Positions 16,703-24,731 of a stretch of DNA of 37,135 bases are shown in pieces (positions within the stretch are counted from its first letter, which is position 1; the number at the start of each line of letters is the position of its first letter). The position numbers were made by a program, and so were the translations under genes. The stretch is from Nonomuraea ceibae (GTDB lineage Bacteria > Actinomycetota > Actinomycetes > Streptosporangiales > Streptosporangiaceae). Under the pieces are notes generated by a model. It did not search any database, had not been told where the DNA came from, and saw nothing but the letters and a program-made list of their open reading frames with translations. The DNA is taken from assembly GCF_019396325.1 (NCBI RefSeq), contig NZ_JAHKRO010000089.1:1-37135 (forward strand), given 5' to 3'.

Positions 16703-18922
16703 TCAGCTGAGGAGCTTGCGGGCCGCCTGTTCGATCTCCTCCTCCGACAGCAGGACGTGCCGGGCCGCGTCGCCGAGCGGAATGAAGCTGTCGGACGAGG
16801 TCACGCGGGCGATCTTGCCCTCGAAGCCGGCGTCGAGCAGCTCGGCCACGATGCCCTCCGACACGCCGCCGGTGTGCCGGGTCTCGTCGGCGATGAGCAC
16901 CTTGCCCGTCAGCTCCGCGGCCCGCAGCAGGTCCTCCACCGGCAGCGGGGCCAGCCAGCGCAGGTCGAGCACCCGGCAGCTGAACCCCTCCTGGGTGAGC
17001 CGCACCGCCGCCCGCAGGCTCATCCGCAGCCCGTTGCCGAACGTGACGATCGTCAGGTCGCGCCCCTCGCCGTAGGAGCGGGCCCGGCCGATCGGCACGT
17101 GCGTCTCCGCCCAGCGCGACGGCGGCGCGTACGGGGCGAGCCAGCCGCCGTCGCCCTCGTCGAACAGGTCCTTGGTGTGGTAGAGCGCGATCGGCTCCAG
17201 GAAGACGCAGACCGATCCCTGGGTACGGGCCGCCGCCAGGCAGGTGCGCAGCATCGAGGCGGCGTCGTCGGGGCGCGACGGGGAGGCGATGACGAGCCCC
17301 GGGATGTCGCGCAGCGCGCCCACGGCGTTGTCGTTGTGGAAGTGGCCGCCGAACCCCTTCTGGTAGGCGTAGCCGGCCACCCGCACCACGAGCGGGTTCG
17401 GGAAGGCGCCCTGGGAGAAGAACGACAGCGTGGCCGCCTCGCCCCGGATCTGGTCGATGGCGTTGTGCAGGTAGGCCAGGTACTGGATCTCCGGCACCGG
17501 CAGCAGCTTCGACACCCCGGCGCCGAGCGCCAGCCCGAGCACGGCCTGCTCGTCCAGGTGCGTGTCGAACACCCGGGTGTGGCCGAAGCGCTTCTGCAGC
17601 CCCCGGGTGACGCCGTAGACGCCGCCCTTCTTGGCCACGTCCTCGCCGAAGACCATCATCTCCGGGTAGACGGCCAGCGCGTCGGCGAGCGTGCGGTTGA
17701 TCGCCTGGCAGAGCGTCACGCCGCCCTCGGACTCCGGCAGCGTCCCGGCGAACGCCTTCTCCCGGATCGACGCCTCCGCCGCCACCGGGCTGATCTTCGC
17801 GATCAGGTCGGCCTGGCGGGGGGCGATCGGCGCCATGATGTCGCGGGCGGAGCCGAGCCGCGGGGTGCGGGTGGTCTCCAGCGCGATCCGCAGCACGTGC
17901 TCGCGCGACAGCTCGTAGCGCGACAGCAGCTCCTCGGGGGTGGCCTGGCCGGCTTCGACGAGCAGCCTGGCCGTGGCCACCAGCGGGTCGCGTTCCAGGT
18001 CGGCGCGGATGTCCCGCTGCGTGCGGTAGGCCAGCTCGACGTCGGAGCCCGCGTGCCCCATCAGCCGCACGGTGGACAGGTGCAGGAACGCGGGGGAGCG
18101 GTGGGTGCGCACGTGCTCGGCCGCCTGCCGCGCCACGTCGTACGCCTGCGCCAGGTCGCAGCCGTCGGCGGCGAAGTACGTGATGCCGGGGCGCCGGGCG
18201 GCGGCCTCCACCCAGCCCTTGGGGGTGCGGACGCTGATGCCGATGCCGTTGTCCTCGCACACGAACAGGATCGGCAGCGGCTGCCCCTGGAAGGTGGCGT
18301 AGGCGGCGGTGTTGAACGCCGTCAGCGCCGAGGCGTGGTTGGCCGAGGCGTCGCCGAAGCTGCACACGGTGATCGCGTCCTCCGGCCACGCCGAGGGGGC
18401 GCCGAGCGCGCGGGCCCGCTCGATGGCGAACGCCACGCCGACGGCCCGGGGCAGGTGGCTGGCGATGGTGGACGTCTGCGGGATGACCGCCAGGTCGGGG
18501 TGGCCGAACACCTTGTGCCGCCCGCCCGCGATCGGCTCGTCGGCCGAGGCGGTCAGGCCCAGCAGCACGTCGCGGATGCCCTGCTCGGGCAGCCGCCCGG
18601 CCTGCTCCGACCGGGTCAGGTAGAAGGCGCCGGAGCGGTAGTGGAGCAGGGCGGGGTCGCCGGGCCGCAGGGCCGCGGCGACGGCCGCGTTGCCCTCGTG
18701 ACCGGCCGAGCCGATCGTGTAGAAGCCCTCGTCCTGCTCGCGCAGCCAGCGGGCCGCGATGTCGAGCAACCGGCTGTCGACCTGCCGCTTGTAGAGCCTG
18801 CGGCACTCCGCGCCGGTGAGCGTGGTGCCGTCGCGGACGGGGTCGGCGGGATCTCGCGCCGCGCCGCCCTCAAGAGCCGTAACCGCCTGGATGAAATGAG
18901 TCTCAACAGTGTCGCGCGCCAC
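16703..18922 (-). CDS. Fused alpha-beta E1 component of a 2-oxoacid (branched-chain type) dehydrogenase
   Basis: This 739-residue thiamine diphosphate enzyme joins both E1 subunits in one chain. The alpha part (about 35-375) has FYTIGSAGHEGNAAVAAALRPGD, HYRSGAFYL and the thiamine motif GDAS (190-193) to EDN (223-225). The beta part (about 400-739) has MVFGEDVAKKGGVYGVTRGL, FDTHLDEQAVLGLALG and ADETRHTGGVSEG. E1 decarboxylates a branched-chain or related 2-oxo acid and passes the acyl group to lipoyl E2, but no E2 or E3 gene is present in this window. I start at GTG 18922: a CATAAT box lies seven bases upstream and there is no ribosome site, so the mRNA looks leaderless. The substrate call (2-oxoisovalerate type) rests on overall resemblance. 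Confidence 0.92.
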   Translation of the reverse strand: MARDTVETHFIQAVTALEGGAARDPADPVRDGTTLTGAECRRLYKRQVDSRLLDIAARWLREQDEGFYTIGSAGHEGNAAVAAALRPGDPALLHYRSGAFYLTRSEQAGRLPEQGIRDVLLGLTASADEPIAGGRHKVFGHPDLAVIPQTSTIASHLPRAVGVAFAIERARALGAPSAWPEDAITVCSFGDASANHASALTAFNTAAYATFQGQPLPILFVCEDNGIGISVRTPKGWVEAAARRPGITYFAADGCDLAQAYDVARQAAEHVRTHRSPAFLHLSTVRLMGHAGSDVELAYRTQRDIRADLERDPLVATARLLVEAGQATPEELLSRYELSREHVLRIALETTRTPRLGSARDIMAPIAPRQADLIAKISPVAAEASIREKAFAGTLPESEGGVTLCQAINRTLADALAVYPEMMVFGEDVAKKGGVYGVTRGLQKRFGHTRVFDTHLDEQAVLGLALGAGVSKLLPVPEIQYLAYLHNAIDQIRGEAATLSFFSQGAFPNPLVVRVAGYAYQKGFGGHFHNDNAVGALRDIPGLVIASPSRPDDAASMLRTCLAAARTQGSVCVFLEPIALYHTKDLFDEGDGGWLAPYAPPSRWAETHVPIGRARSYGEGRDLTIVTFGNGLRMSLRAAVRLTQEGFSCRVLDLRWLAPLPVEDLLRAAELTGKVLIADETRHTGGVSEGIVAELLDAGFEGKIARVTSSDSFIPLGDAARHVLLSEEEIEQAARKLLS

Positions 18923-18929
18923 AAAGCCG

Positions 18930-18958
18930 ATTATGTCTGTCCGCGTGGCGTCCGTCTG
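18930..18958 (-). promoter_or_regulatory. Promoter of the E1 gene giving a leaderless mRNA
   Basis: On the minus strand CAGACG (18953-18958) is followed, after 17 bp, by CATAAT (18930-18935). The GTG start lies exactly seven bases further on, so transcription would begin at or next to the start codon. The -10 box is close to consensus and stands out in this GC-rich region. Confidence 0.6.
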
Positions 18959-19120
18959 CCAGTCGGCGTGGACAGGTGCTGGACCGGTCCGATTGACCCC
19001 TTTCTATAACAGCTTGTCAGAATTCTGAACTTCGGGCGTCCGATCCTCGTCTACTGGTAGAAGCACGTGGCACCCTCAATGCCGCGTTGAAACCCCTGGG
19101 GTATCCAGAAAGGAACCCGA

Positions 19121-20464
19121 ATGTTACAACGCACCCGCGTGGCCGCCGTCGCGCTCGCGGTCGGCGCCGGGGCTCTGGCCCTGACCCCGACGGCGTCGGC
19201 GGTGGCCGAAACCACGGCGGAGACCATCTCCCGGGTCGACGTCAGCCCGTCCCCCGTGGTGATCTTCGACAAGCCCGTCAAGGCGACGTTCACGTTCACC
19301 ACCAAGGGCGCAGGAAAGGCCGAGTTCCAGCTCAAGGCCCCCGGCGACGCGGGCGTCTTCACGCCCGTCGAGGTCAAGCCGTCGCCCCACGGCCAGGAGA
19401 CCAGGTGGACGGCCACCAAGGAGTTCACCGCCGCCAACGCCGGCGTCTGGAACTTCCTCGCCATCGCCGGAGACGCCTCCGCCAAGGGCACCTTCCAGGT
19501 GAAGAAGGCGCTCGGCACCAAGGTGGTGGAGTTCGACGCCGACCCCGACCTGGTCGAGAAGGGTGACCGGCTGAGGGTCTCGGGCAAGCTCGAGGCCGAG
19601 GGCAAGGCGTACGGCGGGCAGAAGGTCACCATCACCTTCCGCGCCCGCGGCACCGACGCCTTCCGGCACGTCACCACCGTCACCACCCGCCGCAGCGGCT
19701 GGTTCTCCGCCCACGTCCGGGCCGGGGCGACCGGCTGGTGGCGGGCGGAGTTCGGCGGCAACGCCGAGGCCAGGTCCTCCGTCAGCGACACCGACCGCGT
19801 CTCCGTACGGTGGCGCGACCGGGACAGCCGCATCACCGGCTTCAACGCCTACCACGAGCCCGTCACCCGCGGTGACCGGCTCAGCTTCACCGGCACCCTC
19901 CAGGTGGAGGGCTGGCGCGACCTGCCGGGCGAGCGCGTGTCCATCATGTTCAAGGAGCACGGCTCCAGCCACTGGCGGCGCGTCACCAGCGACGTGACCG
20001 ACAGGGACGGCCGCTTCTGGGCACGGGCCACCGCGTACGACTCCGGCTGGTGGCGCGCCGAGTTCGACGGCGCCCGCGGCGTCGACGGCTCGGTCAGCGG
20101 CACCGACTGGGTCCGCGTCGTCGAGCCCACCCCGCCGCCGGCGGTCAAGGCCGACACCCGCGTCATCTCCTTCAACGCCTACCCGGAGCCGGTCAAGCGC
20201 GGCAAGCACCTGAGGTTCCGGGCCAAGCTGCAGGTCGACGACGAGGGCGACTGGGACGGCTACAAGGGCAAGGTGCGGCTGTACTTCAAGCCCTCCGGGT
20301 CCGCGAAGTACTCCTACGTCAAGTCCACCTGGTCCAACAGCAGCGGCAAGATCTACACCAAGGTCAAGGCCTGGAAGTCGGGCCGCTGGAAGTTCGTCTA
20401 CCAGGGCGACGACGACACCTACGGTGACACCAGCGGTTCGGACTACGTCCGCGTGAAGCGCTGA
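19121..20464 (+). CDS. Secreted protein with one Ig-like and three related beta-sandwich repeats
   Basis: This 447-residue protein starts with ATG at 19121 after GAAAGGAAC. A Sec signal peptide (MLQRTRV, hydrophobic stretch to about 22, cleavage after ASA at 25-27) makes it an exported protein with no later anchor. An Ig-like domain (about 36-128) is followed by three homologous repeats at about 132-230, 237-334 and 345-447. Each repeat begins with a phrase such as ITGFNAYHEPVTRGDRLSF or VISFNAYPEPVKRGKHLRF and ends with SDTDRVSV, SGTDWVRV or SGSDYVRV. Tandem WW (GWWRAEF) recurs in the first two. Residue content is polar and beta-rich, as in surface or spore-wall-associated proteins. No enzyme motif is seen, and I do not recognise a named family. 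A very strong terminator follows. Confidence 0.88.
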   Translation: MLQRTRVAAVALAVGAGALALTPTASAVAETTAETISRVDVSPSPVVIFDKPVKATFTFTTKGAGKAEFQLKAPGDAGVFTPVEVKPSPHGQETRWTATKEFTAANAGVWNFLAIAGDASAKGTFQVKKALGTKVVEFDADPDLVEKGDRLRVSGKLEAEGKAYGGQKVTITFRARGTDAFRHVTTVTTRRSGWFSAHVRAGATGWWRAEFGGNAEARSSVSDTDRVSVRWRDRDSRITGFNAYHEPVTRGDRLSFTGTLQVEGWRDLPGERVSIMFKEHGSSHWRRVTSDVTDRDGRFWARATAYDSGWWRAEFDGARGVDGSVSGTDWVRVVEPTPPPAVKADTRVISFNAYPEPVKRGKHLRFRAKLQVDDEGDWDGYKGKVRLYFKPSGSAKYSYVKSTWSNSSGKIYTKVKAWKSGRWKFVYQGDDDTYGDTSGSDYVRVKR

Positions 20465-20491
20465 CCGTCCGGCCCGCCTGACCGGCAGGCG

Positions 20492-20524
20492 CGAGGCCCG
20501 GGACCGCCGCGGTCCCGGGCCTCG
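20492..20524. terminator. Strong bidirectional intrinsic-type terminator
   Basis: A perfect 14-bp stem (20492-20505 with 20511-20524) closes a five-base GCCGC loop and is followed by TCCTTT on the plus strand. It lies between the convergent secreted-protein gene and the tetR gene, so it can serve both. Confidence 0.85.
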
Positions 20525-20538
20525 TCCTTTGCCCAGAG

Positions 20539-20556
20539 TGTTAACGAGCGTTAACA
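20539..20556. promoter_or_regulatory. Candidate second TetR operator, at the tetR stop codon
   Basis: TGTTAAC-GAGC-GTTAACA is an 18-bp site with perfect 7-bp arms. It has the same half-site and four-base spacer as the palindrome in the tetR/liu promoter (21160-21175). It encodes the last codons and TAA stop of tetR. Confidence 0.45.
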
Positions 20557-21137
20557 GCGGCCTCCAGCGCCGCCCCGGCCATGGCGTGCAGCAGCGGGCG
20601 CATGGCCTCGCCCGGCAGCTCCCCGGCGCTGTGCGGCGTGGAGTTGAGCAGGCCGAACACCGCGTGCGTGGCGGCGCGCAGCCGGGCGGCCGGGCAGGCC
20701 GGGTGCAGCTCGGCCAGCACCGTCACCCACTCCTCCACGTACAGCCGCTGCAGCCGCCTGATCTGCCGCCGCTCCCGCTCGGGCACGTTGCCCAGCTCCC
20801 TGTCGTGCACGGTGATCAGCGCCGGCTGCTCGATGGCGAAGGTGATCTGCACGTGCAGCAGCGCGTCGAGCGTCTCGGCCGGGCCGGTCGAGGAGGTGAC
20901 GACGGCCGCCGCCGACTCGCGCAGCCGGGAGCTGACGTCGAGCAGCATCTCCGCCAGCAGCGCCTCCTTGCCCGCGAAGTGCCGGTAGAGCGCCGGGCCC
21001 GAGACGCCCACCGCGGCGCCGATGTCCTCGATCGGCACGCCGTGGAACCCGCGTGCCGCGAACAGCTCTGCGGCGGCCCGGAGGATTTCCGCGCGCCTGT
21101 TTCCCCGATTGCGGGTAGGGGTCGGAGCAGTCGTCAC
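20541..21137 (-). CDS. TetR family regulator, probable repressor of the leucine-type catabolic operon
   Basis: This 198-residue regulator starts with GTG at 21137. The N-terminal helix-turn-helix reads AEILRAAAELFAARGFHGVPIEDIGAAVGVSGPALYRHFAGKEALL (about residues 15-60, quoted here as AVGVSGPALYRHF), and the ligand-binding helices follow. It is divergent, 64 bp away, from the carboxylase operon, the usual arrangement for TetR repressors that sense acyl-CoA esters. A TAGCAT -10 box lies seven bases before the GTG, so the transcript is probably leaderless. The palindrome at 21160-21175 would let it control both directions. The effector (for example an isovaleryl- or methylcrotonyl-CoA ester) is inferred only from context. 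Confidence 0.95.
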   Translation of the reverse strand: MTTAPTPTRNRGNRRAEILRAAAELFAARGFHGVPIEDIGAAVGVSGPALYRHFAGKEALLAEMLLDVSSRLRESAAAVVTSSTGPAETLDALLHVQITFAIEQPALITVHDRELGNVPERERRQIRRLQRLYVEEWVTVLAELHPACPAARLRAATHAVFGLLNSTPHSAGELPGEAMRPLLHAMAGAALEAAVNAR

Positions 21138-21144
21138 GTCTCAC

Positions 21145-21173
21145 ATGCTAGACGATTACGTTAATGGTGACTA
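21145..21173 (-). promoter_or_regulatory. Candidate tetR promoter
   Basis: On the minus strand TAGTCA (21168-21173), 17 bp, then TAGCAT (21145-21150), with the GTG start seven bases beyond. The -35 box lies inside the palindromic operator, so autorepression is expected. Confidence 0.5.
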
Positions 21174-21177
21174 ACAT
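21149..21177 (+). promoter_or_regulatory. Candidate promoter of the carboxylase operon
   Basis: TAGACG (21149-21154), 17 bp, TAACAT (21172-21177), giving a start near 21184 and a short leader with GAGAGGGGA before ATG 21202. The operator at 21160-21175 fills the spacer and overlaps the -10 box, the classical position for repression. Confidence 0.55.
21160..21175. promoter_or_regulatory. Candidate TetR operator in the divergent promoter
   Basis: GTTAAT-GGTG-ACTAAC is a 6-4-6 inverted repeat with one mismatch, in the divergent gap between tetR and the carboxylase operon. Its AT-rich half-sites are unusual for this genome, and the same half-site recurs at 20539-20556. Confidence 0.6.
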
Positions 21178-21201
21178 CGCGGCCATGACGAGAGGGGACA
21201 C

Positions 21202-22770
21202 ATGAGCGACTGGCCGGTGCTCAAGTCGGCCGCCGCCCCGGGGGCCGAGGCGTACAAGAGCAACGCCGAGCGCAACGAGCGGCTCGCGGCCGAGCTGCGC
21301 GAGCGCCTCGCCGCCGCCGCGCTGGGCGGCCCCGAGCGATCGCGGCAGCGTCACGTCTCGCGCGGCAAGCTGCTGCCGCGCGACCGCGTCGACGGCCTGC
21401 TCGACCCCGGATCGCGCTTCCTGGAGCTGTCGCCGCTGGCGGCCAACGGCCTCTACGACGACCAGGCGCCCGCCGCCGGGATCATCACCGGCGTCGGCCG
21501 CGTCTCCGGCCGCGAGTGCGTGATCGTGGCCAACGACGCCACGGTCAAGGGCGGCACCTACTACCCGCTGACCGTCAAGAAGCACCTGCGGGCCCAGGAG
21601 GTGGCGCTGCACAACCGGCTGCCGTGCCTCTACCTCGTCGACTCCGGCGGCGCCTTCCTGCCCAAGCAGGACGAGGTGTTCCCCGACCGCGAGCACTTCG
21701 GCCGCATCTTCTACAACCAGGCCACGATGTCGGCGCGCGGCATCCCGCAGATCGCCGCCGTGCTCGGCTCCTGCACCGCCGGCGGCGCGTACGTGCCGGC
21801 GATGAGCGACGAGGCGGTGATCGTGCGCGGCCAGGGCACGATCTTCCTCGGCGGCCCGCCGCTGGTGAAGGCCGCCACCGGCGAGGAGGTCAGCGCCGAG
21901 GAGCTGGGCGGCGGCGACCTGCACGCGCGCGTCAGCGGCGTCACTGACCACCTCGCCGAGGACGACGCGCACGCGCTGGCCATCGTCCGCGACATCGTCG
22001 CCACGCTCGGCCCGCGCGCCGAGCGGCCCTGGGACACCGTCGCCCCCGAGCCGCCGCGCCACGACCCGCGCGACCTGTACGGGCTGATCCCCGCCGACAC
22101 GCGGCAGCCGTACGACGTGCGCGAGGTCATCGCGCGGCTGGTCGACGGGTCGCGCTTCCTGGAGTTCAAGGCCGAGTACGGCGCCACGCTCGTCACCGGG
22201 TTCGCCCATCTGCACGGGCACCCGGTCGGGATCGTCGCCAACAACGGCATCCTGTTCAGCGAGTCGGCGATGAAGGGCGCGCACTTCATCGAGCTGTGCG
22301 ACCAGCGGCGCATCCCGCTGGTGTTCCTGCAGAACATCAGCGGCTTCATGGTCGGCAAGGCGTACGAGGCGGGCGGCATCGCCAAGCACGGCGCCAAGAT
22401 GGTCACGGCCGTGTCGTGCGCGCGGGTGCCCAAGTTCACCGTGGTGATCGGCGGGTCGTTCGGGGCGGGCAACTACGCGATGGCCGGGCGCGCCTACTCG
22501 CCCCGGTTCCTGTGGATGTGGCCCAACGCGCGCATCTCCGTCATGGGCGGCGAGCAGGCCGCGAACGTGCTCACCACCGTGGGCGACGCCGACGCCGACG
22601 CGATCCGGGCCCAGTACGAGCACCAGGGCAACCCCTACTACTCCACCGCCAGGCTGTGGGACGACGGGGTGATCGACCCGGTCGACACCCGCACCGTGCT
22701 CGGGCTGGCGCTCTCCGCGGCGGCCAACGCGCCGCTCGACCCCATCGGCTACGGCGTCTACCGGATGTGA
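21202..22770 (+). CDS. liuB: Methylcrotonyl-CoA carboxylase beta (carboxyltransferase) subunit
   Basis: This 522-residue protein starts with ATG at 21202 after GAGAGGGGA. It is a complete carboxyltransferase of the AccD/PccB superfamily. N-terminal acyl-CoA-binding elements include GGTYYPLTVKKHLRAQEVAL, LYLVDSGGAFLP and GSCTAGGAYVPAMSDE. The C-terminal half has ANNGILFSESAMKGAHFIELC, FLQNISGFMVG and GGSFGAGNYAMAGRAY. The GTYYPLTVKK and FLQNISGFMVG phrases are typical of the 3-methylcrotonyl-CoA type rather than propionyl-CoA or acetyl-CoA carboxylases. It transfers carboxybiotin CO2 to 3-methylcrotonyl-CoA in leucine breakdown. Its partner gene follows after two bases, and HMG-CoA lyase lies in the same operon, which supports the substrate call. 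Confidence 0.94.
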   Translation: MSDWPVLKSAAAPGAEAYKSNAERNERLAAELRERLAAAALGGPERSRQRHVSRGKLLPRDRVDGLLDPGSRFLELSPLAANGLYDDQAPAAGIITGVGRVSGRECVIVANDATVKGGTYYPLTVKKHLRAQEVALHNRLPCLYLVDSGGAFLPKQDEVFPDREHFGRIFYNQATMSARGIPQIAAVLGSCTAGGAYVPAMSDEAVIVRGQGTIFLGGPPLVKAATGEEVSAEELGGGDLHARVSGVTDHLAEDDAHALAIVRDIVATLGPRAERPWDTVAPEPPRHDPRDLYGLIPADTRQPYDVREVIARLVDGSRFLEFKAEYGATLVTGFAHLHGHPVGIVANNGILFSESAMKGAHFIELCDQRRIPLVFLQNISGFMVGKAYEAGGIAKHGAKMVTAVSCARVPKFTVVIGGSFGAGNYAMAGRAYSPRFLWMWPNARISVMGGEQAANVLTTVGDADADAIRAQYEHQGNPYYSTARLWDDGVIDPVDTRTVLGLALSAAANAPLDPIGYGVYRM

Positions 22771-22772
22771 TC

Positions 22773-24731
22773 ATGGCTGACTCGCTGTTCTCTCGCGTGC
22801 TCGTCGCGAACCGGGGGGAGATCGCGCTACGGATCATCCGCACCCTCCGGAAGCTCGGCATCGGCTCCGTCGCGGTGCACACCGCCTCGGACCGGGACGC
22901 CCCGCACGTCCACGCCGCCGACATGGCCCTCCAGGTCCCGAAATATCTGGACATGGAGGCGATCGTGGAGGCCGCCCGCGCCACCGGCGCCGAGGCCGTC
23001 CACCCCGGCTACGGCTTCCTCGCCGAGAACGCCGCCTTCGCCCGCCTGTGCGCCTCGGCCGGGATCGTCTTCGTCGGCCCGCCGCCGGAGGCCATCGAGG
23101 CGATGGGCGACAAGATCCGCGCCAAGGCCACCGTGTCGGCCGCCGGGGTCCCCGTCGTCCCCGGCGCCGCGGAGCCGCACGACTCCCTCCTGGACTGGCC
23201 GCACTTCCCGGCGCTCATCAAGCCGTCGGCCGGCGGCGGCGGAAAGGGCATGGTCCTGGTCCGCTCGGCCGCCGAGCTGCCCGATGCCCTGGAGTCGGCC
23301 CGCCGCACGGCCACCGCCGCGTTCGGCGACGGCACGCTGCTCATCGAGCGTTACGTGGCCAACCCGCGCCACATCGAGATCCAGGTCTTCGCCGACGCCC
23401 ACGGCGGCGTCGTCCACCTCGGCGAGCGCGAGTGCAGCCTGCAACGGCGGCACCAGAAGATCATCGAGGAGTCGCCGTCCCCCTTCGTCGGCCCCGGCCT
23501 GCGCGCCCGCATGGGCGCCGCCGCCGTCGAGGCCGCCCGCGCCGTCTCCTACACCGGCGCCGGCACCGTCGAGTTCATCGTCGACGGCACCACCGGCGAC
23601 TACCACTTCATGGAGATGAACACCCGCCTCCAGGTCGAGCACCCCGTCACCGAGATGGTGACCGGGCTCGACCTGGTCGAGCTGCAGCTCCGCGCCGCCG
23701 CCGGCCAGCCGCTCCCGCTCACGCAGGACGACGTGCGCCTCCAGGGCCACGCGGTCGAGGCCCGCCTGTACGCCGAGGACCCGGCGCGCGGCTTCCTGCC
23801 CACCGGCGGCCGGATCCTCGCCCTGCGCACCCCCGAGGGGGTGTCCGTACGCGTCGACTCCGGCATCAGCGAGGGCGGCGTCGTCGGCACCGAGTTCGAC
23901 CCGATGCTCGCCAAGGTCATCGCCTGGGCCCCGGACCGGGAGCAGGCGCTGCGGAGCCTGGACCGGGCGCTGGCCGGCACCGTCGTGCTCGGCGTCACCA
24001 CGAACGTGCCCTTCCTGCGGTCGCTGCTCGCCCACCGCGCCGTACGCGACGGCGACCTCGACACCGGCCTCGTCGAACGCGCCCTGCCCGAGCTGGACCT
24101 CGACGCCCCCACGCCCCCCGAGGTGGCGGTCGCGGCGGCGCTGGCCTTCCACGACCGGCCGCGCGGCGCCGACCCGTGGGACGTCGCCGACGGCTGGCGG
24201 GTCGGCGAGCCCGCGTGGACCACCTGGCGCGTCGAGGCGCGCGACGGCGTCCACACCGTCCGGGTCAGCGGGCTGCCGCACGAGTCCGCGTACGTCCGCA
24301 CCGGCGACGACGGCCCGGCCCAGCACGCGGTCCTCCGCGCCGACGGCTCCGGCCTGGAGGTGACCGCCGACGGCCGGACCACCCGGTACGAACAGGCCCG
24401 CGACGGCGACACGCTCTGGCTCGGCCGCGACGGCGCCGCCTGGGCGCTGACCCGGCACCGCGTCGGCGACCCCGGCGACCGGCCCGGAGCCGCGCTGGCG
24501 GGCGACGGCGTGGTGCGCAGCCCCATGCCGGGCACCGTCCTGGTGGTCAAGGCGCAGCCCGGCGACCGGGTCGCCGAGGGCCAGCCGCTGCTGATCGTGG
24601 AGGCGATGAAGATGGAGCACACCGTCACCGCGCCCCGCGACGGCGTCGTCGCCGAGCTGCCCGTGCGCGCGGGCCAGCCGGTCGACATGGACGCCGTCCT
24701 GGCCGTGGTCGCCGAGGAGGAGGAGCGATGA
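22773..24731 (+). CDS. liuD: Methylcrotonyl-CoA carboxylase alpha subunit (biotin carboxylase plus biotin carrier)
   Basis: This 652-residue protein starts with ATG at 22773, two bases after the beta-subunit stop. Longer frames upstream are shadows of liuB. The biotin carboxylase domain (about 5-445) shows VLVANRGEIALRIIRT, HPGYGFLAENAAFA, the ATP-grasp loop GGGGKGM, and EMNTRLQVEHPVTEMVTG. A middle region of about 120 residues links to the biotinyl domain (about 575-650), where the biotin lysine is Lys613 in EAMKMEH. It carboxylates its own biotin with ATP and bicarbonate. The length and single-chain layout match MccA/LiuD. It ends in an ATGA overlap with the lyase gene. Confidence 0.95.
   Translation: MADSLFSRVLVANRGEIALRIIRTLRKLGIGSVAVHTASDRDAPHVHAADMALQVPKYLDMEAIVEAARATGAEAVHPGYGFLAENAAFARLCASAGIVFVGPPPEAIEAMGDKIRAKATVSAAGVPVVPGAAEPHDSLLDWPHFPALIKPSAGGGGKGMVLVRSAAELPDALESARRTATAAFGDGTLLIERYVANPRHIEIQVFADAHGGVVHLGERECSLQRRHQKIIEESPSPFVGPGLRARMGAAAVEAARAVSYTGAGTVEFIVDGTTGDYHFMEMNTRLQVEHPVTEMVTGLDLVELQLRAAAGQPLPLTQDDVRLQGHAVEARLYAEDPARGFLPTGGRILALRTPEGVSVRVDSGISEGGVVGTEFDPMLAKVIAWAPDREQALRSLDRALAGTVVLGVTTNVPFLRSLLAHRAVRDGDLDTGLVERALPELDLDAPTPPEVAVAAALAFHDRPRGADPWDVADGWRVGEPAWTTWRVEARDGVHTVRVSGLPHESAYVRTGDDGPAQHAVLRADGSGLEVTADGRTTRYEQARDGDTLWLGRDGAAWALTRHRVGDPGDRPGAALAGDGVVRSPMPGTVLVVKAQPGDRVAEGQPLLIVEAMKMEHTVTAPRDGVVAELPVRAGQPVDMDAVLAVVAEEEER

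Noticed and set aside
16757..19009. 750-residue plus-strand open frame
   Set aside because: Antisense to the E1 dehydrogenase, whose conserved motifs are on the minus strand; the plus translation resembles no protein.
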